From: Enterobacter soli ATCC BAA-2102
GTDB taxonomy: Bacteria; Pseudomonadota; Gammaproteobacteria; Enterobacterales; Enterobacteriaceae
Assembly (NCBI RefSeq): GCF_001654845.1
Contig: NZ_LXES01000018.1
Coordinates: forward strand, 1 to 64,000
DNA length: 64,000 nucleotides
Direction of reading: 5' to 3'
This document shows, in pieces, positions 44,522-54,621 of this stretch (within the stretch, counting starts at the first letter, position 1; each line of letters begins with the position of its first letter). The notes beneath the pieces are model-generated. The model was not told the DNA's origin. It ran no database searches and worked only from the letters and a program-made list of their open reading frames with translations. The position numbers and the translations under genes were made by a program.

Positions 44522-45105
44522 ACTGTCGGCTTCTCCATTTGCACGCGTTCTTTGATGGGGTAGTCCGGGCTGCCGTAGGCGGCACAGCTGGTGGTGACCT
44601 TCACCTGGTCGCAGGGCAGGAAATGCACGGTGATGCCGCAGGTTTTCTGGCCGGTGTAGTCGGGCAGGGGAACGAGTCGGGTATGCTTCCTGCTGAACGC
44701 TTCAATTTTCTTGTACCATTCTTGTTTTTTATCGAAATATTCCTGTGCCAATTTGTATCTTTCTTCCCGGCTTTTACCTGTTAAAACAGGCCTTTCAGGC
44801 TCAGGAATTTCCGGCACATCGCTGGCGAAGGCGACGCCAGTTTCCCAGTCAACCTGCACGGTCATGCCGGGCTGCCACGGGCCCTTCACGCCAAAGCAGC
44901 AACCCCCGCCGCCGCCGGAATAGGGGTTGATAATATCGAGGCCGGACTGTCCGTTAACGCTGAAGCGGTTAATGGCCCAGCTGGTGTGGTTGATGGCTTC
45001 GATGGTGCCGCCCCCGCCGGGCGGGGTGGGCTCTGTTTTGACAGGCTTGTCGCATCCGTTGAGCAGCGTGATTGTGGCAATAAAAGCGATGAAATAGATT
45101 TTCAT
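44509..45105 (-). CDS. DUF3304-type lipoprotein, probable Tle1 immunity (copy 3)
   Basis: 198 residues; lipobox LNGC (Cys 18). Same N- and C-terminal blocks as copy 2, but the middle is VLTGKSREERYKLAQEYFDK, which matches broken copy 1 rather than copy 2. First gene of the minus-strand operon copy 3 - copy 2 - Tle1 - copy 1. The two 13-bp ATGTCC...TAA overlaps suggest that the junctions were copied along with the gene. Confidence 0.82.
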   Translation of the reverse strand: MKIYFIAFIATITLLNGCDKPVKTEPTPPGGGGTIEAINHTSWAINRFSVNGQSGLDIINPYSGGGGGCCFGVKGPWQPGMTVQVDWETGVAFASDVPEIPEPERPVLTGKSREERYKLAQEYFDKKQEWYKKIEAFSRKHTRLVPLPDYTGQKTCGITVHFLPCDQVKVTTSCAAYGSPDYPIKERVQMEKPTVCPQ

Positions 45106-45391
45106 CTGTTTTCCCTAACGTAAATCACCATTTTGGTGAGCACAAAGAATAACCACTTCAGTATGAGGGTTAAATGATTTCCGTGGATTTTCAGACTTTG
45201 CCAACCGTTTGGTAATCTCTTAATTTGTCAGGGCTAAACCCTTTTCCCGTCACGATGAAATTCACCAAATTACTCAACAGCCGAAACGTGATCCCTGGCG
45301 CATTTTTGCGCGCATGAAAATATTTCCATTGTCACGCCGAAAAACCTGTGTTTGTATAAATTCTATCAATGATTCCAAACACAGGTCCCCA
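45106..45391. other. Divergent control region between the Tle1 operon and ivbL-ilvBN
   Basis: About 285 bp, A+T-rich near the Tle1 side. TTGTCA near 45328 and TATAAA near 45356 are possible promoter parts for ilvBN, but their spacing is not ideal. The E. coli ilvB promoter is CRP-dependent; no CRP site was convincingly seen. No gene. Confidence 0.5.
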
Positions 45392-45490
45392 ATGACTACA
45401 TTCATGAACACCGCGACCCTACTAAAAACTGCGCCATCAGCCGCAGTGGTCGTCGTGCGTGTGGTGGTGGTCGTCGGCAATGCGCCGTAG
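45392..45490 (+). CDS. ivbL: ilvBN operon leader peptide IvbL
   Basis: 32 residues: MTTFMNTATLLKTAPSAA followed by VVVVRVVVVVGNAP. The nine valines and two leucines in the peptide sense charged tRNA-Val and tRNA-Leu. Stalling at these codons prevents the downstream terminator and allows ilvBN expression. Matches E. coli IvbL in length and pattern. Confidence 0.96.
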   Translation: MTTFMNTATLLKTAPSAAVVVVRVVVVVGNAP

Positions 45491-45516
45491 GGACTGGAAC
45501 AACACACGATTCCAAA

Positions 45517-45548
45517 ACCCCGCCGGCGCAAACCGGGCGGGGTTTTTC
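45517..45548 (+). terminator. ilvBN attenuator
   Basis: AACCCCGCC / GGGCGGGGTT stem with TTTTT following, 25 bp after ivbL and 45 bp before ilvB. Confidence 0.9.
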
Positions 45549-45592
45549 GTTTAAACGCCTCCCGGAAAGTCGGCCCATAAAAGGACTGGAGC

Positions 45593-47281
45593 ATGGCAAT
45601 TTCGGGCACAACATCCACCAAGACGCGTTTCACCGGCGCGCAGCTGATCGTTCATTTACTGGAACGACAGGGCATCACCACGGTTGCGGGTATCCCTGGC
45701 GGGACAGTGCTGCCGCTGTATGATGCGTTAAGCCAAAGCACGCAGATCCGTCACGTACTGGCACGCCACGAGCAGGGCGCAGGTTTTATCGCCCAGGGCA
45801 TGGCGCGTACGCAGGGTAAACCGGCGGTCTGTATGGCCTGTAGTGGGCCGGGCGCGACCAACCTGGTGACCGCTATCGCCGATGCGCGCCTCGACTCCAT
45901 TCCCCTGATCTGCATTACCGGCCAGGTGCCGTCGTCGATGATTGGTACGGATGCGTTCCAGGAAGTGGACACCTACGGCATCTCTATCCCCATCACCAAA
46001 CATAACTATTTAGTTCGCGATATCGCCGAACTTCCACAGGTTATCAGCGATGCGTTCCGCATTGCCCAGTCTGGCCGTCCGGGCCCGGTGTGGATAGACA
46101 TTCCTAAGGATGTGCAAACCGCAGAAATCGACATCGACGTGCTGCCTGAGCCGGGCGGCCGTGCCCCTGCGCCAGAATTCAGTGCTGACAGCGTGCGTGA
46201 TGCTGCGGCGATGATTAACGCTGCCAAACGCCCGGTGCTCTATCTGGGTGGCGGGGCGATCAACGCCTCAGAAGAGGTGCGCCAGTTCGCTGAAAAAGCC
46301 AACCTGCCCACCACCATGACCCTGATGGCGCTCGGCATGTTGCCAAAAGCGCACCCGCTGTCACTGGGGATGCTGGGAATGCACGGCGCGCGTAGCACCA
46401 ACTATATCCTGCAAGAGTCTGATTTACTGATTGTTCTGGGTGCGCGTTTTGATGACCGGGCGATTGGTAAAACCGAACAGTTCTGCCCGAACGCCAAAAT
46501 CATTCACGTGGATATCGACCGCGCTGAGCTTGGCAAAATCAAACAGCCGCATGTCGCGATTCAGGGTGATGTTGCCGAGGTACTGTCACAGCTGATCCCA
46601 CAAACCGACGCGACAGGCCGTGAAGACTGGCGTCAGCTGGTGGCAGACCTGCAAAAAGAGTTCCCGGGCGCCATCCCGACCGAAGGCGACCCGCTCAGCC
46701 ACTACGGGCTGATTAACGCCGTTGCTGCCTGCGTGGACGACAGCGCCATCATTACCACCGACGTGGGCCAGCATCAGATGTGGACTGCCCAGGCGTATCC
46801 GCTGAACCGTCCGCGCCAGTGGCTGACCTCCGGCGGCCTGGGCACCATGGGCTTTGGCCTGCCTGCGGCGGTAGGTGCGGCGCTGGCTAACCCGGATCGC
46901 AAGGTTATCTGCTTCTCCGGCGACGGCAGCCTGATGATGAACATTCAGGAAATGGCGACCGCGGCCGAAAACCAGTTAGACGTGAAAATCATTCTGATGA
47001 ACAACGAAGCGCTGGGGCTTGTGCATCAGCAGCAGAGTCTGTTCTACAAGCAGGGCGTGTTTGCCGCGACCTACCCTGGTATGATCAACTTTATGCAGAT
47101 TGCCGCCGGTTTTGGCCTGCATACCTGCGATCTGAACGCAGAAGAAGACGCGCACGCGGCGTTGCAGGAAGCGATTTCTCGCCCGGGCCCGGCGCTGATC
47201 CACGTGCGTATCGACGCGCAACAAAAAGTGTATCCGATGGTGCCGCCGGGTGCGGCAAATACTGAGATGGTGGGGGAATAA
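45593..47281 (+). CDS. ilvB: Acetolactate synthase I large subunit
   Basis: 562 residues, the E. coli length. Thiamine-diphosphate and FAD enzyme making acetolactate or acetohydroxybutyrate for Val/Ile/Leu. Catalytic Glu in LARHEQGAGFIAQGMART; ThDP motif GDGSLMMNIQEMATAAENQ. Isozyme I. Controlled by ivbL attenuation. Three bp before ilvN. Confidence 0.98.
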   Translation: MAISGTTSTKTRFTGAQLIVHLLERQGITTVAGIPGGTVLPLYDALSQSTQIRHVLARHEQGAGFIAQGMARTQGKPAVCMACSGPGATNLVTAIADARLDSIPLICITGQVPSSMIGTDAFQEVDTYGISIPITKHNYLVRDIAELPQVISDAFRIAQSGRPGPVWIDIPKDVQTAEIDIDVLPEPGGRAPAPEFSADSVRDAAAMINAAKRPVLYLGGGAINASEEVRQFAEKANLPTTMTLMALGMLPKAHPLSLGMLGMHGARSTNYILQESDLLIVLGARFDDRAIGKTEQFCPNAKIIHVDIDRAELGKIKQPHVAIQGDVAEVLSQLIPQTDATGREDWRQLVADLQKEFPGAIPTEGDPLSHYGLINAVAACVDDSAIITTDVGQHQMWTAQAYPLNRPRQWLTSGGLGTMGFGLPAAVGAALANPDRKVICFSGDGSLMMNIQEMATAAENQLDVKIILMNNEALGLVHQQQSLFYKQGVFAATYPGMINFMQIAAGFGLHTCDLNAEEDAHAALQEAISRPGPALIHVRIDAQQKVYPMVPPGAANTEMVGE

Positions 47282-47284
47282 ACC

Positions 47285-47572
47285 ATGCAGAAACAACATG
47301 ATAACGTCATTCTGGAACTCACCGTCCGTAACCACCCTGGCGTTATGACGCACGTTTGCGGGCTGTTTGCCCGCCGCGCGTTTAACGTAGAAGGCATCCT
47401 CTGTCTGCCGATTCAGGGCAGTGAACACAGCCGCATCTGGCTGCTTGTTAACGACGATCAACGTCTGGAACAGATGATGGCGCAGATCGATAAACTGGAA
47501 GATGTGACCAAAGTGGCGCGCAACCAGTCCGATCCCACCATGTTTAACAAAATTGCGGTGTTCTTCGAATAA
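47285..47572 (+). CDS. ilvN: Acetolactate synthase I regulatory subunit
   Basis: 95 residues (E. coli 96). ACT-domain subunit that activates IlvB and confers valine inhibition: [34 protein letters not shown]. Same operon as ilvB. Confidence 0.98.
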   Translation: MQKQHDNVILELTVRNHPGVMTHVCGLFARRAFNVEGILCLPIQGSEHSRIWLLVNDDQRLEQMMAQIDKLEDVTKVARNQSDPTMFNKIAVFFE

Positions 47573-47595
47573 ATCGCTCATTGCTTGAACACCCA

Positions 47596-47627
47596 CGCGC
47601 TTATCGTTAAGGTAAGCGCGTTTTTTT
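47596..47627 (+). terminator. Terminator of ilvBN
   Basis: CGCGCTTA / TAAGCGCG stem with a nine-base loop, then seven T, 23 bp after ilvN. Confidence 0.92.
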
Positions 47628-47649
47628 ATCCGCCCGCCAGGAACGCGCC

Positions 47650-48243
47650 ATGACCACCATCGCCCTTATCGACGACCACCTGATCGTCCGCTCCGGATTT
47701 GCCCAGCTTTTGAGCCTCGAACCTGATTTTCAGGTGGTGGCTGAGTTCGGTTCTGGCCGCGAGGCGTTGGCCGGTCTGCCCGGACGCGGGGTCCAGGTCT
47801 GTATCTGCGATATCTCAATGCCGGATCTCTCCGGGCTGGAGCTGTTAACCCAGTTGCCGAAAGGGATGTCGACCATCATGCTCTCGGTACACGACAGCCC
47901 GGCGCTGGTGGAACAGGCGCTTAACGCGGGAGCGCGTGGATTCCTTTCCAAACGCTGTAGCCCGGATGAACTGATTGCCGCCGTACGCACCGTGTCGACG
48001 GGGGGCTGTTACCTTACGCCGGATATTGCCATCAAGCTGGCGGCAGGACGCCAGGATCCGCTGACCCGACGCGAACGCCAGGTGGCGGAAAAACTCGCGC
48101 AGGGGATGGCGGTCAAAGAGATCGCCGCCGAACTGGGGTTGTCACCCAAAACCGTTCACGTTCACCGCGCCAACCTGATGGAAAAACTCGGTGTCAGCAA
48201 TGATGTCGAGCTGGCGCGCCGCATGTTTGATACCTGGCAATGA
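47650..48243 (+). CDS. uhpA: Hexose-phosphate response regulator UhpA
   Basis: 197 residues. NarL/FixJ-type regulator: receiver domain with phospho-Asp in [12 protein letters not shown] (about residue 54), Lys in [10 protein letters not shown], and LuxR helix-turn-helix [20 protein letters not shown]. Activates uhpT when external glucose-6-phosphate is sensed. Overlaps uhpB by 4 bp. Confidence 0.98.
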   Translation: MTTIALIDDHLIVRSGFAQLLSLEPDFQVVAEFGSGREALAGLPGRGVQVCICDISMPDLSGLELLTQLPKGMSTIMLSVHDSPALVEQALNAGARGFLSKRCSPDELIAAVRTVSTGGCYLTPDIAIKLAAGRQDPLTRRERQVAEKLAQGMAVKEIAAELGLSPKTVHVHRANLMEKLGVSNDVELARRMFDTWQ

Positions 48244-49739
48244 GTCCCGTTTTCTCGCGGCTGATTGCCGTCATCGCCAGCTTTTTTATCTTCTCTGCCG
48301 CCTGGTTTTGCCTGTGGAGCATCAGCCTGCATCTGGTTGAACGCCCGGAACTGGCGGTGCTGCTGTTCCCGTTTGGCCTGCGTCTGGGATTGATGCTGCA
48401 ATGCCCGCGTGGCTACTGGCCGGTGCTGCTCGGCGCCGAGTGGCTGATGCTGGTGTGGCTGGCGCAGGAAGTGTCTCTGGCGCATCTGCCATTATTGATG
48501 ACCGGAAGCCTGCTTACGCTTCTCCCGGTTGCGCTTATCTCCCGCTACCGACACCAGCGGGACTGGCGCACGCTGCTGCGTCAGGGGGCGGCGCTGATTG
48601 CTGCCGCGCTGCTCCAGTCCCTGCCGTGGGTGGGTGAAAAAGAGATGCTCAACGCGCTGCTGCTCACCCTCACCGGCGGCCTGACGCTCGCGCCAACCTG
48701 CCTGGTTATCTGGCATTACCTCACCAGCACCGTCTGGCAGCCGCTCGGCCCGGGGCTGGTGTCTCAGCCGGTAAACTGGCGTGCGCGGCATCTCATCTGG
48801 TATCTGCTGTTGTTCGTGGTGAGCCTGTGGTTGCAGCTTGGCCTGCCTGCGGAGCTTTCACGCTTTACACCGTTTTGTCTGGCGCTGCCGATCATTGCGC
48901 TTGCCTGGCATTACGGCTGGCAGGGGGCGCTGATCGCCACGCTGATGAACGCCATTGCGCTGATTGCCAGCCAGACCTGGCACGATCATCCGGTAGATTT
49001 ACTCCTTTCTCTGCTGGCGCAAAGCCTGACCGGGCTGCTGCTCGGGGCGGGCATTCAGCGCCTGCGTGAGCTGAACCAGTCGTTGCAAACCGAGCTGGCG
49101 CGCAACCGTCGTCTGGCAGAACGCCTGCTGGAAACCGAAGAGTCAGTGCGCCAGGAGGTGGCGCGTGAGCTGCACGACGACATCGGCCAGACCATCACCG
49201 CCATCCGCACCCAGGCGGGTATTGTTCAGCGCCTGGCGGCAGAAAACACAGGCGTGAAGCAGGGCGGGGCACATATCGAACAGCTTTCTCTCGGCGTGTA
49301 TGATTCGGTGCGTCGCCTGCTGGGGCGGCTGCGTCCACGCCAGCTGGACGACCTTTCCCTTGAGCAGGCGGTGCGTTCCCTGATGCGCGAGATGGAGCTG
49401 GAAAGCCGCGGGATTGTCAGCCATCTTGAGTGGCACATTGATGAACCGGGGCTGAGTGAAGGCCAGCGCGTCACGCTGTTTCGCGTCTGCCAGGAAGGGC
49501 TGAATAATATCGTTAAGCACGCCAGCGCCAGCGCGGTAACCCTACAGGGCTGGCAGCAGGACGAACGCCTGATGCTGGTAATTGAAGACGATGGCTGCGG
49601 TTTGCCTCCGGGTTCAGGTCAGCAGGGTTTTGGCCTGGCGGGAATGCGCGAACGCGTAACGGCCCTCGGCGGTACATTGACCATCTCCTGCACCCACGGC
49701 ACCCGCGTTAGCGTCAGCTTGCCGCTACGTTACGCTTAA
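48240..49739 (+). CDS. uhpB: Hexose-phosphate sensor kinase UhpB
   Basis: 499 residues. N-terminal MASE1 membrane domain (about 1-280, eight helices), then HisKA_3 phospho-acceptor [18 protein letters not shown] and ATPase lid with [12 protein letters not shown] and [14 protein letters not shown]. Phosphorylates UhpA under control of UhpC. Confidence 0.97.
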   Translation: MSPVFSRLIAVIASFFIFSAAWFCLWSISLHLVERPELAVLLFPFGLRLGLMLQCPRGYWPVLLGAEWLMLVWLAQEVSLAHLPLLMTGSLLTLLPVALISRYRHQRDWRTLLRQGAALIAAALLQSLPWVGEKEMLNALLLTLTGGLTLAPTCLVIWHYLTSTVWQPLGPGLVSQPVNWRARHLIWYLLLFVVSLWLQLGLPAELSRFTPFCLALPIIALAWHYGWQGALIATLMNAIALIASQTWHDHPVDLLLSLLAQSLTGLLLGAGIQRLRELNQSLQTELARNRRLAERLLETEESVRQEVARELHDDIGQTITAIRTQAGIVQRLAAENTGVKQGGAHIEQLSLGVYDSVRRLLGRLRPRQLDDLSLEQAVRSLMREMELESRGIVSHLEWHIDEPGLSEGQRVTLFRVCQEGLNNIVKHASASAVTLQGWQQDERLMLVIEDDGCGLPPGSGQQGFGLAGMRERVTALGGTLTISCTHGTRVSVSLPLRYA

Positions 49740-49748
49740 GGACTCTCC

Positions 49749-51068
49749 ATGTTTAAAACGCCTGCCAACGCCGCTCCGGTAAGCGATAAAGCGGAAATCG
49801 ACGCCCGCTACCGCTACTGGCGACGCCATATCCTGGCAACCATCTGGCTCGGCTACGCGCTGTTCTACTTCACCCGCAAAAGTTTTAACGCCGCAGCCCC
49901 CGAAATCCTGGCCAGCGGCGTGATGGTACGCACCGATATCGGCCTGCTGGCGACGCTGTTTTACATCACCTACGGCCTGTCGAAGTTCTTCTCCGGTATC
50001 GTCAGCGACCACTCTAACGCCCGCTATTTTATGGGCTTCGGGCTGATTGCCACCGGGGTGGTGAATATTCTGTTTGGTTTTTCCACCTCGTTGTGGGCCT
50101 TCGCGCTGCTGTGGGCGCTGAACGCCTTTTTCCAGGGCTGGGGCGCGCCGGTCTGCGCCCGCCTGCTCACCACCTGGTATTCACGCAACGAACGTGGCGG
50201 CTGGTGGGCAATCTGGAATACCGCGCATAACGTTGGCGGCGCGCTGATCCCGATCGTGGTGGGTGCCGCGGCACTGCACTACGGCTGGCGGGCAGGAATG
50301 ATGATTGCGGGCGGCCTGGCAATACTTGCCGGGGTGTTCCTGTGCTGGCGCTTGCGCGACCGGCCGCAGACCGTGGGGCTGCCGGCGGTGGGCGACTGGC
50401 GGCACGACGAAATGGAAATTGCCCAACAGCAGGAAGGTGCGGGGCTGACCCGCAAAGAGATCCTCACCAAATACGTGCTGAAAAACCCGTACATCTGGCT
50501 GCTGTCGCTGTGTTACGTGCTGGTCTACGTGGTGCGTGCGGCGATCAACGACTGGGGTAACCTGTACATGTCCGAGACGCTCGGCGTGGATCTGGTGACG
50601 GCTAACTCGGCGGTGACCATGTTCGAGCTGGGCGGGTTTATTGGCGCGCTGGTGGCGGGCTGGGGGTCGGACAAGCTGTTTAACGGTAACCGTGGCCCGA
50701 TGAACCTGATTTTCGCCGCCGGGATATTGCTCTCGGTGGGCTCGCTGTGGCTGATGCCATTTGCCAGCTACGTGATGCAGGCCGCGTGCTTCTTCACCAC
50801 CGGTTTCTTCGTGTTTGGCCCGCAGATGCTGATCGGTATGGCCGCGGCGGAGTGCTCGCACAAAGAGGCGGCAGGCGCGGCGACGGGCTTTGTCGGGCTG
50901 TTTGCCTATCTTGGCGCGTCGCTTTCCGGCTGGCCGCTGGCGCGGGTCATCGACATCTGGCACTGGAGCGGGTTTTTTGCGGTGATCGCTATCGCTGCGG
51001 GGATTTCCGCCCTGCTGTTGCTGCCATTTTTAAACGCTCAGGCCCCACGCGAAACCAGTGTGATGTGA
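49749..51068 (+). CDS. uhpC: Hexose-phosphate sensor UhpC
   Basis: 439 residues, 12-helix organophosphate:phosphate antiporter-type MFS protein related to UhpT. Conserved FYFTRKSFNAAAPEI near the N-terminus and QGWGAPVCARLLTTWYSRNE. Binds external glucose-6-phosphate and relays to UhpB. Nine bp after uhpB. Confidence 0.96.
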   Translation: MFKTPANAAPVSDKAEIDARYRYWRRHILATIWLGYALFYFTRKSFNAAAPEILASGVMVRTDIGLLATLFYITYGLSKFFSGIVSDHSNARYFMGFGLIATGVVNILFGFSTSLWAFALLWALNAFFQGWGAPVCARLLTTWYSRNERGGWWAIWNTAHNVGGALIPIVVGAAALHYGWRAGMMIAGGLAILAGVFLCWRLRDRPQTVGLPAVGDWRHDEMEIAQQQEGAGLTRKEILTKYVLKNPYIWLLSLCYVLVYVVRAAINDWGNLYMSETLGVDLVTANSAVTMFELGGFIGALVAGWGSDKLFNGNRGPMNLIFAAGILLSVGSLWLMPFASYVMQAACFFTTGFFVFGPQMLIGMAAAECSHKEAAGAATGFVGLFAYLGASLSGWPLARVIDIWHWSGFFAVIAIAAGISALLLLPFLNAQAPRETSVM

Positions 51069-51210
51069 TGCGCCTCACCTTTTCGCCCCGAGTGGGGCAA
51101 AACTAGGAAATTTTCCCGGTTTCACCTGGACGCTGTCTCAGGCGTCTCTCCCGGCTGATTTTTACAATGCCTGCCATTCGCAGGTATAAAAATCAGCTCA
51201 GGAGCAAACC
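51069..51210 (+). promoter_or_regulatory. uhpT promoter region
   Basis: -10 TACAAT at 51163-51168 with a poor -35, typical of an activator-dependent promoter. Upstream CCTGGACGCTG and CTCAGGCGTCTC segments (51125-51150) are candidate UhpA sites by position. An AGGAG site precedes uhpT. Confidence 0.6.
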
Positions 51211-52608
51211 ATGCTGGCCTTCTTAAACCAGGTACGTAAGCCGACCCTGGATCTGCCGCTCGATGTGCGGCGTAAAATGTGGTTCAAACCCTTCATGCAG
51301 TCCTACCTGGTGGTCTTTATTGGCTACCTGACCATGTACCTGATCCGCAAGAACTTTAACATCGCGCAGAACGACATGATCTCGACCTACGGGCTGAGCA
51401 TGACGCAGCTGGGGATGATTGGCCTGGGCTTCTCCATCACCTACGGCGTGGGTAAAACGCTGGTTTCCTATTACGCCGACGGCAAAAATACCAAGCAGTT
51501 CCTGCCGTTTATGCTGATCCTCTCCGCCATCTGTATGCTCGGCTTTAGCGCCAGCATGGGCGCGGGCTCGGTCAGCTTGTTCCTGATGATTGCCTTCTAC
51601 GCCCTGAGCGGTTTCTTCCAGAGTACCGGCGGGTCTTGCAGCTATTCCACCATCACCAAATGGACGCCGCGCCGTAAGCGTGGGTCGTATCTTGGCATGT
51701 GGAACATCTCCCACAACCTCGGTGGTGCGGGTGCGGCTGGCGTGGCGCTGTTCGGTGCTAACTATCTGTTCGATGGCCACGTGATCGGTATGTTTATCTT
51801 CCCGTCGATTATCGCCCTGATCGTTGGTTTTATCGGCCTGCGCTTTGGCAGCGACTCCCCGGAATCTTACGGTCTGGGCAAAGCTGAAGAGCTGTTTGGC
51901 GAGGAGATCAGCGAAGAGGACAAAGAAACCGAAGAAAACGAGATGACCAAATGGCAGATCTTTGTTGAGTACGTGCTGAAAAACAAAGTGATCTGGCTGT
52001 TATGTTTCTCGAACATCTTTCTGTACGTGGTGCGTATCGGTATCGACCAGTGGTCTACCGTGTATGCCTTCCAGGAGCTGAAGCTGTCCAAAGAAGTCGC
52101 GATCCAGGGCTTTACCCTGTTTGAAGTGGGCGCGCTGGTCGGCACGCTGCTGTGGGGCTGGCTTTCTGACCTTGCCAACGGACGTCGTGCGCTGGTGGCC
52201 TGTGTGGCGCTGGCCCTGATCATCGCGACCCTCGGTGTTTATCAACATGCCAGCAATCAGTACGTTTACCTCGCATCGCTGTTCGCGCTGGGTTTCCTGG
52301 TGTTTGGCCCGCAGCTGCTGATCGGCGTAGCCGCCGTTGGTTTCGTACCGAAAAAAGCGATCGGCGCTGCCGATGGGATTAAGGGCACCTTCGCGTATCT
52401 GATTGGTGACAGCTTCGCCAAGCTCGGTCTGGGGATGATCGCTGACGGCACGCCGATTTTCGGCCTCACCGGCTGGGCTGGCACCTTCGCCGCGCTGGAT
52501 GCCGCAGCCATCGGCTGTATCGTCCTGATGGCAATGGTCGCGGTGCTGGAAGAACGTAAAATTCGCCGCGAAAACCGCGCGCAGAAGCAGAAATTGAAAG
52601 CAGCCTGA
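51211..52608 (+). CDS. uhpT: Hexose-6-phosphate:phosphate antiporter UhpT
   Basis: 465 residues (E. coli 463). 12-helix antiporter: [40 protein letters not shown], central loop with acidic run [10 protein letters not shown]. Takes up glucose-6-phosphate and also the antibiotic fosfomycin. No lesion seen. Own promoter and terminator. Confidence 0.97.
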   Translation: MLAFLNQVRKPTLDLPLDVRRKMWFKPFMQSYLVVFIGYLTMYLIRKNFNIAQNDMISTYGLSMTQLGMIGLGFSITYGVGKTLVSYYADGKNTKQFLPFMLILSAICMLGFSASMGAGSVSLFLMIAFYALSGFFQSTGGSCSYSTITKWTPRRKRGSYLGMWNISHNLGGAGAAGVALFGANYLFDGHVIGMFIFPSIIALIVGFIGLRFGSDSPESYGLGKAEELFGEEISEEDKETEENEMTKWQIFVEYVLKNKVIWLLCFSNIFLYVVRIGIDQWSTVYAFQELKLSKEVAIQGFTLFEVGALVGTLLWGWLSDLANGRRALVACVALALIIATLGVYQHASNQYVYLASLFALGFLVFGPQLLIGVAAVGFVPKKAIGAADGIKGTFAYLIGDSFAKLGLGMIADGTPIFGLTGWAGTFAALDAAAIGCIVLMAMVAVLEERKIRRENRAQKQKLKAA

Positions 52609-52626
52609 GTGTGCAGGTAACTTTTT

Positions 52627-52652
52627 GCCCGGCGTGATGCCGGGCTTTTTTT
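52627..52652 (+). terminator. Terminator of uhpT
   Basis: GCCCGGC / GCCGGGC stem, loop GTGAT, then seven T. 18 bp after the stop. Confidence 0.93.
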
Positions 52653-52669
52653 ATTCACATAGTTATGTT

Positions 52670-53470
52670 CTAACCAAGAACATAAACATCCCCTGTGGAT
52701 GGAGTGATTGCTTCCGGCAACCATAAATTGCCCCATTTCCCTGTACAATGGCAGCCCATTATTTTATCGGGTTTCAGGTCGTGCAAAAACTGCCTGATAG
52801 CCCAGAGCTTCCGGGGTGAGGCGCTACGCAGGTGAAAACCACCGAACAGAGCGTGAACATGATTAATGCCGGTTATTCTCTGGCAGTGACGCACAATATC
52901 ATTCAGCCCTCGATGCCCACAGCCGATAAAAATAACCAACCCACGGTCAGATTTATAGATTAAAACCCCTTCGTCTTTTACATAATCCACTGTCGTATTT
53001 TTACCACCGATAACACCGTATGCGTGTGGCCTGGCTACTGGGATCTCGCCTGACCACATAAAACGTTCTCCAATTCGAAGCGGAGTGCTGCTGTATTCCA
53101 TGTGATAACGGGAATAGTCATTATTCAGAGACAATTTTTTTATTCTGACGGTATACCCTGAAAACCTTATTGCCGAGTAGCGCTCGCTGGTCACGAGGGG
53201 GTGACATACGATCCGACATTTTTCAGGCAGCCACGGAACACCACCACAGTGGTCATAGTGGCCGTGAGAAAGCACGGCTGCGGTCAGGTTGGTTAAATCG
53301 ATCCCCATCAGCGCTGCGTTATGGCAGAAACTATCATCAGGTCCGGTATCAAATAAAATGGAATCATTTTCATCCTGTATAAACAGGCTCAGCCCTGCTT
53401 TAGCGTGCAGTAATTTTTTAGCGCTGTAGCTAAGACGATTTTCCAGCAGGACGCTGATAGTTATGGACAT
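52670..53470 (-). CDS. Metallo-beta-lactamase-fold hydrolase (COG1237-like)
   Basis: 266 residues from ATG at 53470 with AAGGAG upstream. Metal motif SHGHYDHCGG (about 69-78), later IGCGHRGLNDIV and the terminal GCHCTGKWG, the pattern of COG1237 hydrolases related to the MptA-like dihydropterin phosphate synthases. No signal peptide, so not a secreted beta-lactamase. Codon use is noticeably more A+T-rich than its neighbours. It occupies the place where E. coli has ade (adenine deaminase), suggesting acquisition. Substrate unknown. Confidence 0.85.
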   Translation of the reverse strand: MSITISVLLENRLSYSAKKLLHAKAGLSLFIQDENDSILFDTGPDDSFCHNAALMGIDLTNLTAAVLSHGHYDHCGGVPWLPEKCRIVCHPLVTSERYSAIRFSGYTVRIKKLSLNNDYSRYHMEYSSTPLRIGERFMWSGEIPVARPHAYGVIGGKNTTVDYVKDEGVLIYKSDRGLVIFIGCGHRGLNDIVRHCQRITGINHVHALFGGFHLRSASPRKLWAIRQFLHDLKPDKIMGCHCTGKWGNLWLPEAITPSTGDVYVLG

Positions 53471-53619
53471 ATTCGCTCCTTCCCTGACATGAATATTCGC
53501 GATCGGCGGGCATGATTTTCATCGACAATACACCATTGATATGCGGCTTTCCGCCTTGCGCCTCAACGTTCAGACATATGGATGATCCTGGGTATTCCCA
53601 TGTGGTACGGGTGGTTGGT

Positions 53620-54522
53620 TTACGCCCGCCCGCTGGTCTCCAGCAACAACTCCCTCAGCCACACCTGCGCCGGGTTTCGGTGCGTGCGTGCGTGCCAGGC
53701 CATGCTTTTGGTAAACCCTTGCACCGGAACCGGCGTGTCACACACAAACATATCCGCCCGGTTTTCGGCCATGCGCTGTGGCACGACGGCGATCATATCG
53801 CTGATGGCCAGCACCTCCGGCAGCACCAAAAAGCTGCTCACCGATAATCCCACGCGTCGCTCGCGCCCGGCCTTTGCCAGCGCATCGTCGGTCACACCGT
53901 GGAAGCTTTCGCCCTCGTAAGACACCAGCACATGCTCCAGAGTACAAAAGCGCTCAAGTGAAAGCGGTTTGCCTGCATCCGGGTGATCGGCACGCATCAT
54001 GCAGACGTACCGTTCATCATAAAGCGCGCGGCTGTGGAGCTCATCCGGTGTGGTGTGCGGCGTCAGCAGGGCGAGGTCGATTTTCCCCTGCTCAAGCTGG
54101 GTGACGAGTCGATCTGGCTCTACCGGCACCACGCGCACGCGGATGTAAGGGGCTTGCACCTTCAGGGCGGCGATAAACGGCACGATCACCGCGCGCAACG
54201 CGTAATCCGTGGCGGCGAGGGTAAAGGTCTGTCTGGCGATGAGCGGATCAAAGTCGATAGGCTGCAACAGCACATCGATATCCGCCAGAATGCGCTTGAT
54301 AGGCGCGGCCAGCGCTTCCGCACGGATGGTTGGCACAATGCCGTGTGGGGCGCGGATAAACAACGGGTCGTCGAAGTAATCCCGCAGGCGGTTCAGCATC
54401 CCGCTCACCGCAGGCTGTGTAAGGGCAAGACGCGCTGCGGCGCGGGTGACGCTGCGTTCGTCCAGCAGGGCATCCAGCGTTTTCAACAGGTTGAGATCCA
54501 GGGTGCGCAGATCCGCTTTCAT
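53620..54522 (-). CDS. LysR-family transcriptional regulator
   Basis: 300 residues. Helix-turn-helix at about 8-67 (LLDERSVTRAAARLALTQPA), hinge, then PBP2-type effector domain of the NodD/LeuO-like branch (TLAATDYALRAVIVPFIAAL). Divergent from yicN over 99 bp. Target unknown; the SRPBCC gene and nepI downstream of yicN are possibilities. Confidence 0.88.
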   Translation of the reverse strand: MKADLRTLDLNLLKTLDALLDERSVTRAAARLALTQPAVSGMLNRLRDYFDDPLFIRAPHGIVPTIRAEALAAPIKRILADIDVLLQPIDFDPLIARQTFTLAATDYALRAVIVPFIAALKVQAPYIRVRVVPVEPDRLVTQLEQGKIDLALLTPHTTPDELHSRALYDERYVCMMRADHPDAGKPLSLERFCTLEHVLVSYEGESFHGVTDDALAKAGRERRVGLSVSSFLVLPEVLAISDMIAVVPQRMAENRADMFVCDTPVPVQGFTKSMAWHARTHRNPAQVWLRELLLETSGRA

Positions 54523-54621
54523 GAGGTTATTCCACCTTTTTTCAGTTCACTATTATGGCGCTGCCTGCTGTTGACGCTGCGCGTTTCCCGATATGATGAG
54601 CGGCTAATTTAAGGAGAACGC

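Noticed and set aside
50181..50963. 260-codon frame antisense to uhpC
   Set aside because: Arg/His/Gln-rich shadow of a membrane protein gene.
52670..53470. Metallo-beta-lactamase fold as an antibiotic resistance gene
   Set aside because: No signal peptide and the later motifs (GCGHRGL, GCHCTG) match COG1237 hydrolases, not class B beta-lactamases.
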